A DNA stretch of 64,000 nucleotides from Limnoglobus roseus. GTDB taxonomy: Bacteria; Planctomycetota; Planctomycetia; Gemmatales; Gemmataceae. Positions 26,936 through 35,535 of the stretch are shown here, piece by piece. The notes below the pieces were generated by a model that did no database searches, was not told the DNA's origin, and was given only the letters and a program-made list of their open reading frames with translations. The DNA lies in contig NZ_CP042425.1 of assembly GCF_008254045.1 (NCBI RefSeq), positions 992,001-1,056,000 on the forward strand. The letters run 5' to 3'. Each line of letters begins with the position of its first letter. Position 1 is the stretch's first letter. Made by a program: the position numbers and the translations under genes.

Positions 26936-27841
26936 TCACGAGAACCGCCGTGTCCGCTGGATGAGGTACTCCAGCAGCGCCTTGTCGAAACCGACGCTCG
27001 TGTCCATCGGCACGTAATCGACATTCGCGAGGCCGCACTCCCGCTTCCACATCTCCTGGAACTCGCCGAGGCTTTGCAGGTAGTCATCGCGGATGCCGCG
27101 GGCGTCGATGTCCTTCACGACGGCCCCAGTCTCCGGGTCTTCGAAGTCGTTCAGCCCGGTGAACGGGAACTTCACTTCGGCCTCGTCAAGGATGTGGAAG
27201 AGGATGATCTCGTGCCCCGCGTGCCGAAGGCGGTAGAGGTTCATCAGTACGCCTTCCGGGTCGGTCAGCAGATCGCTGAAGACCATCAGCAAGCACTTCC
27301 CGCGAATCAGCCCGGCAAGCTGGAACAGCCCGTTGGCGATGTCCGTCGGCCCCGTCGGGTGCAGGTTCGCCAGGACGCTAAGCATCGTACCGAGTTGGCT
27401 GCGCTTACTCTTCGGCGGCAGCACGGTCTGAATCTTCTCGTCGAACGTGACCAACCCGACCGGGTCTTGCTGGTGGATCATCAGGTACGCGAGGGCCGCG
27501 GCGAGGCAGATGCCGTACTCGAACTTGGTGAGTTCCTGCCGGTAGGTGTAGCCCATCGACTTCGACAGGTCCATGACGAGGTAGCCCGTCATGTTCGTCT
27601 CGGCTCGGAACTTCTTGGTGTAGTACCGGCCGGTCTTGGCGTAGACCTTCCAGTCCATGTCCTTGATGTCGTCGCCGGGCGTGTACTTGCGGTGCTCGGA
27701 GAACTCGACGCTGAACCCCTGAAAGGGCGACGAGTGCAGCCCCGTGAGGAACCCCTCGACGATGAACTTGGCCCGCAGGTCGAGCCGGGCGACCTGGCGA
27801 ATGACTTCGGGGCGGAGGTACTTCTCGGCGGTGCTGCTCAT
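26936..27841 (-). CDS. DUF58 domain protein
   Basis: A 301-residue DUF58 protein. The N-terminal signature FSEHRKYTPGDDIKDMDWKVYAKTGRYYTKKF is diagnostic. A vWA-like fold follows with YLVMDLSKSMG in place of the DxSxS metal site, and LVTFDEKI and LMVFSDLLTDPEG further on. DUF58 proteins normally sit next to MoxR ATPases and act with them in assembly or maturation of other proteins. Here no MoxR gene is adjacent; the neighbours are unrelated. No membrane segment, so cytoplasmic. The next gene is divergent, starting 32 bases away. Confidence 0.9.
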   Translation of the reverse strand: MSSTAEKYLRPEVIRQVARLDLRAKFIVEGFLTGLHSSPFQGFSVEFSEHRKYTPGDDIKDMDWKVYAKTGRYYTKKFRAETNMTGYLVMDLSKSMGYTYRQELTKFEYGICLAAALAYLMIHQQDPVGLVTFDEKIQTVLPPKSKRSQLGTMLSVLANLHPTGPTDIANGLFQLAGLIRGKCLLMVFSDLLTDPEGVLMNLYRLRHAGHEIILFHILDEAEVKFPFTGLNDFEDPETGAVVKDIDARGIRDDYLQSLGEFQEMWKRECGLANVDYVPMDTSVGFDKALLEYLIQRTRRFS

Positions 27842-27873
27842 ACCGTCACTATATCCGCGGGTATATTAGGAGC

Positions 27874-28425
27874 ATGGACACACCCGCGATTCTCTCCGGC
27901 TGGGAGCGAAGCATGGCCGCCGCCGCAGATGTGCGGGACCGCCTTCGCCGAGCGACGGCCGCCCTGTGTGCCCACGTTATCCCGCACGCCGTCGTTGGCG
28001 AATGTGCTGTGGCAGAATGGGTCGAGTGGGTTGATCCGACAGCCGTGCGAAACACGCAGACGGTGCAAGTTCTGCTGGACCGCACCGACCTGCCAGCGGC
28101 GAAGGTCGCGATGGAATCCGCCGGACTCATCGTCTCCTTCGACGGGGTAGATGCGAAGAACCGCGGTGCTGTTCATGTTCTCTTCGCGGGCGAGAAAGTT
28201 CGCCCCGAACACCTTCTGCCGGCCCCCGGTTTGAACGAATCGCAAGCCGGCCTGTTGTCGATCGATCCCCTCGTGCGGATGAAGCTCACGTCGTTCCTTC
28301 GCGGCGACCGTGTGGACGTGCGAGACTTGATCGATGCGGGCCTGATCGACGCGACGTGGCCCGCGAAGTTCCCGCCGGAACTGGCGGCGCGGTTGCAAGA
28401 GTTGCTCGACACGCCGGACGGGTGA
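27874..28425 (+). CDS. nucleotidyltransferase-like protein with altered active site
   Basis: A 183-residue cytoplasmic protein of a nucleotidyltransferase-like family common in Gemmataceae. The expected layout is visible: VVGECAVAEWVEWVDPTAVRNTQTVQVLL, DAKNRGAVHVLFAGEKVRPE, LVRMKLTSFLRGDRVDVRDLIDAGLID, and PPELAARLQELLDTPDG. From memory, relatives read VVGGxAV and TRDVDIL; here these are VVGECAV and TQTVQVL, so the paired Asp that bind metal appear lost. It may be inactive or have a regulatory role. Possible start ATG at 27874; another at 27913. The gene has lower GC bias than its neighbours. Confidence 0.65.
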   Translation: MDTPAILSGWERSMAAAADVRDRLRRATAALCAHVIPHAVVGECAVAEWVEWVDPTAVRNTQTVQVLLDRTDLPAAKVAMESAGLIVSFDGVDAKNRGAVHVLFAGEKVRPEHLLPAPGLNESQAGLLSIDPLVRMKLTSFLRGDRVDVRDLIDAGLIDATWPAKFPPELAARLQELLDTPDG

Positions 28426-28428
28426 TCG

Positions 28429-28887
28429 TTAATATTCCTGTACCAGCAGCGTGCCGTCGGTTGCGAACCAGCCCTTGCCGTCGATCTGGTAGACGCCACC
28501 CGTGCCGGCCGCGAGGAACTGCACGACGGCCTGCACAGTCGCGTCGAGCCGCGATTCGTCGGCGTGGTCGATCGGCTTCCGGAGCGTGACGAGTTGCTTC
28601 GTGTTGATGACGTGCTCCATCAGCTTCACGTTGTTCGGGCTGTGCGTCATCGTCTCCAACTCGGCGGCGAAGGTGTTCAACATGTCGCGCAGGTCGTCTT
28701 CCTCGGTGAGATAGCGTTCGAGCAAGATCGGCGTGCCGCCGCCGGGCAGGAGTAATTCGCCACGGGTCCAGCCGAGGTCGTCACCGCGGAAGTGCGGCTC
28801 AACGCCGATGCCGAGCGCGTGCAGATTCTCGGCCAACGCCGCGGGCGAGGGCGAGTCGAGGGAATGGCCGAAGATGCGGTGCCACAT
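28429..28887 (-). CDS. hypothetical protein, 152 aa
   Basis: A 152-residue cytoplasmic protein without recognised domains, convergent with the nucleotidyltransferase-like gene (3-base gap). It is mixed alpha/beta; visible stretches are FGHSLDSPSPAALAENLHALGI at the start, LLLPGGGTPILLERYLTEEDDLRDMLN in the middle and GGVYQIDGKGWFATDG near the end. The amino-terminal part resembles small accessory proteins of Gemmata genomes, but I cannot name a family. It is followed upstream by the ParE-type toxin gene 13 bases away, in the same direction, so all three may share a transcript. Confidence 0.65.
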   Translation of the reverse strand: MWHRIFGHSLDSPSPAALAENLHALGIGVEPHFRGDDLGWTRGELLLPGGGTPILLERYLTEEDDLRDMLNTFAAELETMTHSPNNVKLMEHVINTKQLVTLRKPIDHADESRLDATVQAVVQFLAAGTGGVYQIDGKGWFATDGTLLVQEY

Positions 28888-28900
28888 GGGAGAGGACTCG

Positions 28901-29197
28901 TTAGCGGCGGCCCTGCCAAACGCTCGGATCGCGGCTGGTGTGGAAGACGGAGACGATCGCCACTTCCTTCGGCTCGGCGAGGTAGTATACGCAGTAAGGG
29001 AATTGCGGAACGACCGCCTTGCGGACGTCTTTGTACACGATGGCGTGCAACTTTGGGCTGACCGAGATGCGGCGAAACACGCCCTCCACTTCGGCTACGA
29101 AGTCGTCACCCAAACCGAGTCGTTGATTCTCGAAGAAGTCGTAGCCTTCCTGCAACTCATCTTCTGCTTCCGCCCATAGAACGACGGGAAGGCTCAT
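28901..29197 (-). CDS. ParE/RelE-type toxin
   Basis: A 98-residue RelE/ParE superfamily protein. Typical features are WAEAEDELQEGYDFFENQRLGLGDDF at the N-terminal helical pair and the C-terminal strand block HAIVYKDVRKAVVPQFPYCVYYLAEPKEVAIVSVFHTSRDP, with the R-K...FPY...V...H pattern. Members inhibit gyrase or cleave ribosome-bound mRNA; which one cannot be told. The start ATG at 29197 overlaps the upstream antitoxin stop by 4 bases and is preferred to an upstream frame extension. Confidence 0.87.
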   Translation of the reverse strand: MSLPVVLWAEAEDELQEGYDFFENQRLGLGDDFVAEVEGVFRRISVSPKLHAIVYKDVRKAVVPQFPYCVYYLAEPKEVAIVSVFHTSRDPSVWQGRR

Positions 29198-29424
29198 GAC
29201 CTTCTCCGAGCCAAGAGCGACGCCTTGACTTGCTCCCACGGCCGAGCCGCGGCCGGATTCGCGCGGTACGCCGCGATGCGGCGGTCGAGTTCCGACTTCA
29301 GTTCCTCACTCATTTCCGGTTCGACCGAATCCGCGGCGATACTGTCGAGGATGGCCTGGACCACGCCGATGCGTTGGGCCACCGGCAGTTCGAGGATCGG
29401 CGTCAGGTCGATGGTCGTGATCAT
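29194..29424 (-). CDS. addiction module component (antitoxin)
   Basis: A 76-residue protein matching the putative addiction module component type: IDLTPILELPVAQRIGVVQAILDSI followed by SEELKSELDRRIAAYRANP and PWEQVKASLLARRR. Such proteins partner ParE/RelE toxins and neutralise them. It precedes the toxin gene with an ATGA overlap. The operon is 32 bases downstream of the fmt stop on the same strand, but probably has its own promoter. Confidence 0.88.
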   Translation of the reverse strand: MITTIDLTPILELPVAQRIGVVQAILDSIAADSVEPEMSEELKSELDRRIAAYRANPAAARPWEQVKASLLARRRS

Positions 29425-29455
29425 ACAGCCTCCTGGTCAGAACAAGCCCACTATA

Positions 29456-30457
29456 TCACGCCAACTTCTCCGGCCCGAAGCGGTAGCCTTCTTGAATGGG
29501 GTAGCCACGGAGGAACTCCTCAGCCGTCATCCGCTTCTTCCCGGCGGGCTGGAGTTCAGACATCCTGAGCGTTGTGCGGAACGGTACAGGTGAACGCGGC
29601 CCACATTGAATGACGAGTCCGCCTTCGTTCGCCCACACAGTCCCAGGAGGAGGCCCTGAGTCCATCGGCGGATGACCCATCCCGTGTACAACGGACCGCG
29701 TCACCATCACCCGCATCGGTTCCTTGCCCGGCCGGTGGAAGAACGTGTACGCCGTCGGCCACGGCTGCATCGCGCGAACCTGATTGGCCACTTCGTTCGC
29801 GGGCTTCGTCCAGTCGATCAGGCCCATCTCCTTCGTCAGTTTCGGGGCCTTCGTCACGAGAGCCGGGTCTTGCTTCGTGCCCGTCACCGGCCCTTGCTTC
29901 AGCCGTTGCACCACGTCGAAACACAGCCGCGCCCCCGGCGGGGCCAACCGCGATTCCAACTCGCCGGCGGTTTCGTCGGGGAGGATGGCGAGCGATTCCT
30001 GAGCGAGCATGTCACCGGAGTCGAGGCCGGGGGTGATGCGGATGATCGTGACACCGGTCTGCGTCTCACCCTTCAAAATCGAATAAGCGACCGGGGCGGC
30101 CCCGCGGTACTTCGGCAGCAGCGAGGCGTGGACGTTGATCATGCCCAGCGGCGGCGTGGCGATGACGGCCGGCTTCAGGATTTGACCGTAGGCCGCGACC
30201 ACGACCAAGTCGGGGGCGAACGCCTGCAACTCGGCCAACCCCTCCGGCGTGTTGATGCTCGGCGGTTGCACGACGGGGATGTTCGCGGCCGCGGCGATGT
30301 TGGCGAGGCCCTTCCCCACTTGCCGCGAGGCTCCGGTGCGGCGGCCGACCTCGCGGTCCGGCTGCGTGACGAGGCCGACGACGTTCTCGCCGGCCGCGAT
30401 CAGAGCTTCAAACGTCGGCTCCGCGAACGTGCCGGTCCCCATCATGACAATGCGCAT
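29456..30457 (-). CDS. fmt: methionyl-tRNA formyltransferase
   Basis: A 333-residue cytoplasmic enzyme that formylates initiator Met-tRNA. The N-terminal Rossmann part starts MRIVMMGTGTFAEPTFEAL; the catalytic region has GMINVHASLLPKYRGAAPV with the conserved Asn and His, and GLDSGDM supplies the Asp. The basic loop near 40 (DREVGRRTGAS) contacts tRNA. The C-terminal domain is present but short. The start overlaps the def stop by one base (TAATG), so def-fmt is a coupled operon, the classic order. Confidence 0.95.
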   Translation of the reverse strand: MRIVMMGTGTFAEPTFEALIAAGENVVGLVTQPDREVGRRTGASRQVGKGLANIAAAANIPVVQPPSINTPEGLAELQAFAPDLVVVAAYGQILKPAVIATPPLGMINVHASLLPKYRGAAPVAYSILKGETQTGVTIIRITPGLDSGDMLAQESLAILPDETAGELESRLAPPGARLCFDVVQRLKQGPVTGTKQDPALVTKAPKLTKEMGLIDWTKPANEVANQVRAMQPWPTAYTFFHRPGKEPMRVMVTRSVVHGMGHPPMDSGPPPGTVWANEGGLVIQCGPRSPVPFRTTLRMSELQPAGKKRMTAEEFLRGYPIQEGYRFGPEKLA

Positions 30458-31008
30458 TACAGCTTGGGCTCCATGTCCGCGGGCAAGAGGCCGCGCTTCC
30501 GGTCGTCGTCGAACTCGGTCATCAGGGTGTGGATGTCGTTGCGACTGCTGAACCGTTGTAGCGGGCCCATCTTGTCGATGAACAGCACGCCGTTCAGGTG
30601 GTCGATTTCGTGCTGCCAGATGCGGGCGGCGAGGTCCGAGCAGAGCATCGTCTTCAACGCACCGTCGAGGTCGTAGTACTGCACCTTCACCGTCTTCGCC
30701 CGGCGGATGTCCTGGTACAAGCCGGGGAAACTCAGGCAGCCTTCGCGGTCCTTCTCAACGCCCTTCGACTCGATGATGACGGGGTTGATCGCGACTACTT
30801 CCGCGTCCTTACGGTCCGGCTCGCCCTCGAAGTTCACCACGATAAGTTGGTAGTCGAGCGTCACCTGCGGTGCGGCCAGGCCGAGGCCCTCGCGCTTGTA
30901 CATCAACTCCAGCATTTCGCCGGCCGCGATGCGCACGTCCTTGTCGATGCTCGCCACCGGCTTGCACTTGGCCCGCAGGGCGGGGTGGGGGTAGTTCACG
31001 ATCTTCAT
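30457..31008 (-). CDS. def: peptide deformylase
   Basis: A 183-residue metal-dependent enzyme removing the N-formyl group from nascent proteins. All three motifs are intact: GLGLAAPQV (motif 1), EGCLSFPG (motif 2, metal Cys) and QHEIDHLNG (motif 3, two metal His and catalytic Glu). ATG 31008 is chosen because the protein begins with the usual MKIVNYPHPALR; the frame stays open for another 290 codons upstream but that part is the antisense of the DUF11-type gene region and shows no similarity. It is coupled to fmt. Confidence 0.95.
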   Translation of the reverse strand: MKIVNYPHPALRAKCKPVASIDKDVRIAAGEMLELMYKREGLGLAAPQVTLDYQLIVVNFEGEPDRKDAEVVAINPVIIESKGVEKDREGCLSFPGLYQDIRRAKTVKVQYYDLDGALKTMLCSDLAARIWQHEIDHLNGVLFIDKMGPLQRFSSRNDIHTLMTEFDDDRKRGLLPADMEPKL

Positions 31009-31092
31009 CAGCGGTTCCGCGTTCGGGGGTCTGGTTGAATGATTATATCGCGGGCCGTCGAAATGGATGCGGAAGTGTGGGCCATCAACGGA

Positions 31093-31119
31093 CAAAGGCC
31101 GCCCGGTCAGGGCGGCCTT
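31093..31119 (-). terminator. terminator of the DUF11-type gene
   Basis: Perfect 10-base stem AAGGCCGCCC / GGGCGGCCTT with loop GGTCA, followed on the minus strand by TTTGTC. It lies 20 bases past the stop at 31140. Confidence 0.75.
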
Positions 31120-31139
31120 CGAAGATTCCGTGGCCGACG

Positions 31140-32675
31140 TTACCGGACCTTCGCCTTGAACTTCACCACGCCGCCCTGACCGGGTTGCAGCGTGCCGGGG
31201 ATTTCGAACTTCACGACCGTCGAATTTCCATTCAGTTCTGTCGTCACGTTCGTCGGCCGGTCGGACCGGCCGGACCCCGCGGCGTACTCCAGCCGCGGTG
31301 AGAGACTGTCGCTGAGAACCAAGTCGGACACCGGCAGGGACGTGTCGTTCTTGTACGTCAGCGTGAACGTGACCTCGTCGCCGATCTTCACGTTCGCCTT
31401 CGGCTCGACCGACTTCGTCACGATCATCTCGTTCGGGAAGTTCACCAGTTCGTCCGGCTCGACCGACGACTTCACGACCTGCGTACCGTTGACGGTGTAG
31501 TGGGCCGTCGCCTTCTGCGTGCCGATGACGAGTTCCGCCCCTTGCCGGCCGATTTGAGCCATCGGGCGGATCGGCATTTCCAGGCCGACCGGCTTCAGCC
31601 GTTCGGACACGGCTTGCACGAGCAGGTTCGACCGCGAAGAACTCGCGGCCGTCCGCTGCACACCGGCTTCCAAGCGGTACGCGAAGTAGAGGCCGCCGGC
31701 GTTCACTTCGACCTTCTGCACGGCGAACCGCGGCACGCACACGCACACCTTGTTCGAGGTCGTGACCTTCCGCTTGTCGCCCTGCGAGTACTCCAGGGCC
31801 ACGTCGGTCGCGTCGAGGCCGCCGAGGTCGCCGGTGCCGCGGATGCCGAGCGGGTTCTTCGTGTCGCCGCCGTCGGTGAAGCACTCTTCCGTCAGTTGCT
31901 TCGGCCCCAGGATCGGGTCGTACAGCGGCACGCCGTACCAGCCGAGCGTCGGCGACGCGGCCGGTCGGCCGAGGGCTTGTTCGCCGGGCAGCAGGACCGT
32001 GCCGGGGATCGCGGCGCGGTTCAGATCGGCTTCCGTCGGGACGCGGTTGCCGAGGCGGACGATCAGCACCGGGCGGCCATTCTCGGCGGCGGCGTGGATG
32101 GCGTCGTCTTCCGTGTCCGCGAACTGCTCCAGCGGCCGGTCGGCGGTCGTCTTCACCGGCACCGCCTTCTCAGGATCTTCGAGGTAGATGACCTTCGTGA
32201 TGAGCGAGCCGAGGGCGGCTTTCGCCAGGTCGATCTCGCTGAAGTTGATCGCGGCCGGGTAGTCCATGTAGTTCATGCCGGGCCGCGGGGCGAGGCTGCC
32301 GCGGACTTCGATCTCCGGATAAAGCGACTCATTGGGCCGGTTCGTCAGGCCTGTCAGTTCGAAGCGGTAGACGTAGCCGGGGCGGAGGCCGAAGGTGGTG
32401 GACGCGGTGAAAATCTTCGCGCCGCCGGTGCCGGGGGCCGCGACGATTCGCACGCCGGTCGGGACGACGATCTTCGTGGCGAGCAGCGGGGCGGGCGGCA
32501 TCGGCGGGCACGCCTGCGCGATCAGTTGCGGCGGCACCGGCGTGTAAGGCATCAAGTAGTTGGGCTTCGGGGCCGTCATCGGCGGGCAATTGCCGGTGGC
32601 ACAGCCGGCGTCCTGCTTGCCGGGGTGGACACCGGCCGCGAGCGGGGCGAGCAAGAGCAGGGACGTGAAGTTCAT
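31140..32675 (-). CDS. exported protein with DUF11-type C-terminal domain
   Basis: A 511-residue secreted protein. The signal peptide MNFTSLLLLAPLAAGV is short. Next comes a proline/cysteine stretch (CATGNCPPMTAPKP), then a central domain related to the neighbouring lipoprotein: YVYRFELTGLTNRPNESLYPEIEV, AAINFSEIDLAKAALGSLITKVIYLEDPEKA and RPVLIVRLGNRVP. Residues 400-511 are a DUF11-type Ig-like domain (IVTKSVEPKANVKIGDEVTF, SDLVLSDSLSPRLEYAAGS). Its partner cysteines (VCVCVP) are in the middle. The function is unknown, probably cell surface. The ATG at 32675 is chosen for the signal peptide; an extension of 22 codons upstream lacks one. Confidence 0.8.
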   Translation of the reverse strand: MNFTSLLLLAPLAAGVHPGKQDAGCATGNCPPMTAPKPNYLMPYTPVPPQLIAQACPPMPPAPLLATKIVVPTGVRIVAAPGTGGAKIFTASTTFGLRPGYVYRFELTGLTNRPNESLYPEIEVRGSLAPRPGMNYMDYPAAINFSEIDLAKAALGSLITKVIYLEDPEKAVPVKTTADRPLEQFADTEDDAIHAAAENGRPVLIVRLGNRVPTEADLNRAAIPGTVLLPGEQALGRPAASPTLGWYGVPLYDPILGPKQLTEECFTDGGDTKNPLGIRGTGDLGGLDATDVALEYSQGDKRKVTTSNKVCVCVPRFAVQKVEVNAGGLYFAYRLEAGVQRTAASSSRSNLLVQAVSERLKPVGLEMPIRPMAQIGRQGAELVIGTQKATAHYTVNGTQVVKSSVEPDELVNFPNEMIVTKSVEPKANVKIGDEVTFTLTYKNDTSLPVSDLVLSDSLSPRLEYAAGSGRSDRPTNVTTELNGNSTVVKFEIPGTLQPGQGGVVKFKAKVR

Positions 32676-32804
32676 GACGAAGGCCCTCGAAAATCGTCGG
32701 CACAGACTTGAACACGCACGCTCGAACGCACAAGGCGGCACCGCCGGGTGGGAAAGGGTGGCCTTCCGTCGCCGTCGGTACCGCCTACAAGGTCAATCGG
32801 TTGC

Positions 32805-34016
32805 TCAGCGAACCTGCGGGATGCTCACCGGCATCGTCGGAGCGGTCGGGGCGGTCGACGGGTTCGACATGGCCTGCGGCATCGCCGGGGGCATCATGCC
32901 CGGAGGAGGCGCCATCATTCCCGGCGGGGGCATCATTCCCGCGGGAGGAGCCATCCCGCCAGGCGTCACCGCGTCCATCGCCGGCGAGTTCGGGTTTTCG
33001 AGGTTGATGTTACCCAACCGGACCACGGCTAGGATCGCCCCGCGTCGCGTCGCTTCCACGATCGGGTCGGCCCCCGGTTCGAGTTGCGTCGAGACGACTT
33101 CCTCCGCACCGCCCAGGGCCGCCGCGTCCTGGAACGCCGGGTCGGGCAGGTAGATGACCTTGATGACCATGTTCCCGGCGTTCACGCGGTCGAAGTCGTC
33201 GTTGGTGAACGCGACCGGGACCGAGTTGTGCGACAGGAACGTCACCGTCTTCAGCGTGGCCGGGGCGATTTCCAGCGTCGGGTAGTAGAGCTTCGACGGC
33301 TGCGTCGGCACGCCCGCGAGTTTCAGGCGGTAGACGTTGCCTTGCATGAAGTTGTAGCTCGCCGGGGCGACCAGGCCGGTGTCGGCGTAGACGCCGTTGC
33401 TCAGCCAGCTCACCCGCACGCGCTCCGGCGAGACGAACTTGATCGACGTCCGCTGGTTGCTAATCGTCGGGCCGTAAGGGCTGCCCGGCCCGATCGCGCC
33501 GATGGCGGCGACGGCCCCGGGGACGCCCATCGCGGGCACCGGCATGATGCCGGCGTTACCCTTGAGAATGTCGAACTGCGAACCCATCGGGCCGTAGGCG
33601 CTCGGGTCGATGCCCTGGCCTTGGCCCCAGCCCGCGTGCTTCACGCCGCAACTGCCGTCGGCACAGCCGGCCGCCGGCGTCCCGATGATGCGGGCGAAGC
33701 CGGAGGCCTGCACGACGCCGGGGTCGGCGGTCGTCGTGTTAGCCGACGCCTGCACCACGCCGCTGTCACCCTTGGTGGGTTTGGTGAGCTTACCCGTCTT
33801 CTTGGCCTGGACGTAGTTGGCCATCTTCACGGTGTCGTCCTGGCTGCCCCGCGTGACCATCACGGGCGAGCCGTCCGGCCCTTGCACGTTCGGGACTTCC
33901 ATGCCCTTGTGGGGGACGTTGAAGCCGGCCGAGGTGGTTTGTTTCTTCTGGCTGTCGGTGGTCATGCACCCGCCGAGGCAGGACAGGAGCATGAGTGTCG
34001 CAGTCGTTCGTTTCAT
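32805..34016 (-). CDS. lipoprotein paralogous to the adjacent DUF11-type protein
   Basis: A 403-residue lipoprotein: MKRTTATLMLLSCLGGCMTT has a lipobox LGGC, so Cys at 20-21 would be lipid-modified. Residues 30-150 are disordered with a CADGSCG pair. The core domain matches its downstream neighbour: NVYRLKLAGVPTQPSKLYYPTLEI, VPVAFTNDDFDRVNAGNMVIKVIYLPDPAF, GAILAVVRLGN. The last 60 residues are Pro/Met-rich (GMMPPPGMMAPPPGMMPP), not DUF11. ATG 34016 is preferred since it gives the lipoprotein signal. The two genes are 129 bases apart on the same strand and probably form an operon. Role unknown; envelope location inferred. Confidence 0.82.
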   Translation of the reverse strand: MKRTTATLMLLSCLGGCMTTDSQKKQTTSAGFNVPHKGMEVPNVQGPDGSPVMVTRGSQDDTVKMANYVQAKKTGKLTKPTKGDSGVVQASANTTTADPGVVQASGFARIIGTPAAGCADGSCGVKHAGWGQGQGIDPSAYGPMGSQFDILKGNAGIMPVPAMGVPGAVAAIGAIGPGSPYGPTISNQRTSIKFVSPERVRVSWLSNGVYADTGLVAPASYNFMQGNVYRLKLAGVPTQPSKLYYPTLEIAPATLKTVTFLSHNSVPVAFTNDDFDRVNAGNMVIKVIYLPDPAFQDAAALGGAEEVVSTQLEPGADPIVEATRRGAILAVVRLGNINLENPNSPAMDAVTPGGMAPPAGMMPPPGMMAPPPGMMPPAMPQAMSNPSTAPTAPTMPVSIPQVR

Positions 34017-34315
34017 ACATCCCCCAACGGATTGCACGCCCCCGTAACCGGCCCAAGGCCGTCGCCCGGCGTGATGGACCGGTTCGCGATTCCATCGCTA
34101 CTGCCATTACCATCGGCCCGCCACGGTCCGAACTTTGCATAAAACCCGAATCGTCGCCACAGGTTTGCCAGACCGCACAACCGGCACAGTCTAGGCACCT
34201 TCCGCCCGGTTCGCCCCCGTTACCACCGCGTTACAGCTTGCCAGTTAGAATCAAACCAGTGCGGTGCGCGGGAGTGAACGGCCCGAACGCCGTCTATCTC
34301 TTCGGGAGACTTGTC
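34017..34315. other. 299-bp divergent intergenic region
   Basis: No gene recognised. It separates the lipoprotein operon (minus) from the vWA gene (plus) and must hold both promoters. A possible sigma-54-like element lies at 34156-34170 on the minus strand. Nothing else stands out. Confidence 0.55.
34156..34170 (-). promoter_or_regulatory. possible sigma-54 -24/-12 element
   Basis: On the minus strand TGGCAAACCTGTGGC has the sigma-54 spacing GG-N10-GC and 5'-TGGCA, about 140 bases before the lipoprotein start at 34016. Three of the conserved consensus bases differ, and no enhancer-binding activator gene is in the window, so this is weak. Confidence 0.25.
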
Positions 34316-35446
34316 ATGCGTCTGTTCCTCGCCGGGTTACTGCTAGCGGCCTTCGCCGTGCCCTCGCGGGCCGACGAGATTGCCAAAACGAAGGACGTGG
34401 ACCTCGTCGTCTGCCTTGACGTGTCCGGCAGTATGAACGGGCTGATCGACTCGGCGAAGGTCCGTCTCTGGGACGTCGTCAACGAGTTGGCGAAGATGAA
34501 GCCAACGCCGAACCTCCGCGTGTCGTTGTACAGCTACGGGCACAGCACCTACCCGGCGTCCAACGGGTACGTCCGCAAGGAAACCGACCTGACGACCGAC
34601 CTCGACGAGGTGTACGCGAAGTTGAACGCCCTGACGATCAACGGCGGCGAGGAGTACGTCGCCCGCGTGACGAAGACCGCCCTCACGGACCAAAAGTGGT
34701 CGGCCGCGAAGGGTTCGCTCAAGCTCATCTTCGTCTGCGGCAACGAACCGGCGAACCAGGACCCGCTGGTGAACCTGGACGACGCGGCGGCGCTGGCGAA
34801 GGAACTCGGCGTGGTCGTGAACTCGATCTACTGCGGGCCGGCGAAAAACCCGGAGTCCGACGGGTGGGCCGCGTTCGCGGCGAAGTGCGGCGGCAAGTTC
34901 GCCACCATCGACCAGGGCCGGGTGAAGCAAGCCCCCCACGTCGCGACGCCTTACGACAAGGACATCCTGTCGTCCAACGAGAAGCTGAACAAGACCTACG
35001 TCGCCTTCGGCGAGGCCGGCAAGAAGGGGGCCGAGAAGCAACTGGCCCAGGACAGCAACGCGACCGCCAACGCCCCCGGTGCGGCCCTCGGCCGTGCGGA
35101 AGCGAAGGCCGGGGCCGCGTACAAGAACAGTTCGTGGGACCTCGTGGACAAGATGAAGGACGACCCGAAGTTCGACCTGGCGAAGCTGAAGGACGAGGAA
35201 CTGCCGGACGAATTGAAGAAGCTGAAGCCCGCCGATCGCGTCGAGTACCTGAAGAAGAAGGGCGAGGAGCGGTGTGCCATTCAGAAGGAAATCGGCGAAC
35301 TGTCGGCGAAGCGGCAGAAGCACATCGACGCCGAGTTGAAGAAACTGCCGAAGGACGCCGGCGAGAAGGCACTGGACGAAGCCCTGAAGGGCATCATCCG
35401 CGAACAGGCGACGGCGAAGGGGTTCGCCGTCGAAGAGAAGAAATAG
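34316..35446 (+). CDS. secreted von Willebrand factor A domain protein
   Basis: A 376-residue exported protein. Signal peptide [18 protein letters not shown], then a vWA domain with the full metal-ion-dependent adhesion site DVSGS (35-39) in [19 protein letters not shown], and conserved T/D residues later ([21 protein letters not shown]). The C-terminal third is charged and helical ([38 protein letters not shown]). vWA domains mediate protein-protein contacts in the periplasm or at the surface. The ATG at 34316 has GGGAGA 8 bases upstream. A palindrome separates it from the two-component system. Confidence 0.88.
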   Translation: MRLFLAGLLLAAFAVPSRADEIAKTKDVDLVVCLDVSGSMNGLIDSAKVRLWDVVNELAKMKPTPNLRVSLYSYGHSTYPASNGYVRKETDLTTDLDEVYAKLNALTINGGEEYVARVTKTALTDQKWSAAKGSLKLIFVCGNEPANQDPLVNLDDAAALAKELGVVVNSIYCGPAKNPESDGWAAFAAKCGGKFATIDQGRVKQAPHVATPYDKDILSSNEKLNKTYVAFGEAGKKGAEKQLAQDSNATANAPGAALGRAEAKAGAAYKNSSWDLVDKMKDDPKFDLAKLKDEELPDELKKLKPADRVEYLKKKGEERCAIQKEIGELSAKRQKHIDAELKKLPKDAGEKALDEALKGIIREQATAKGFAVEEKK

Positions 35447-35449
35447 AAT

Positions 35450-35523
35450 GGCGAGCGGCCCGGCGTAAGCGGGCCGTGTCTCGATCGCTTCAGACACGGC
35501 CCGCTTACGCCGGGCCGCTCGCC
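35450..35523. repeat. 74-bp palindrome, GGCGAGCG family copy 2
   Basis: Perfect 32-base arms (35450-35481, 35492-35523) beginning GGCGAGCGGCCCGGCGTAAG, 3 bases after the vWA stop and 12 bases before the response regulator start. Same family as 15661-15742 and 38703-38783. Confidence 0.9.
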
Positions 35524-35535
35524 GGGGTCGTTACC

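Noticed and set aside
31009..31884. Long open extension upstream of def
   Set aside because: It has no deformylase-like or other recognisable sequence and lies antisense-shifted within the real gene at 31140-32675; def starts with MKIVNYPHPALR at 31008.
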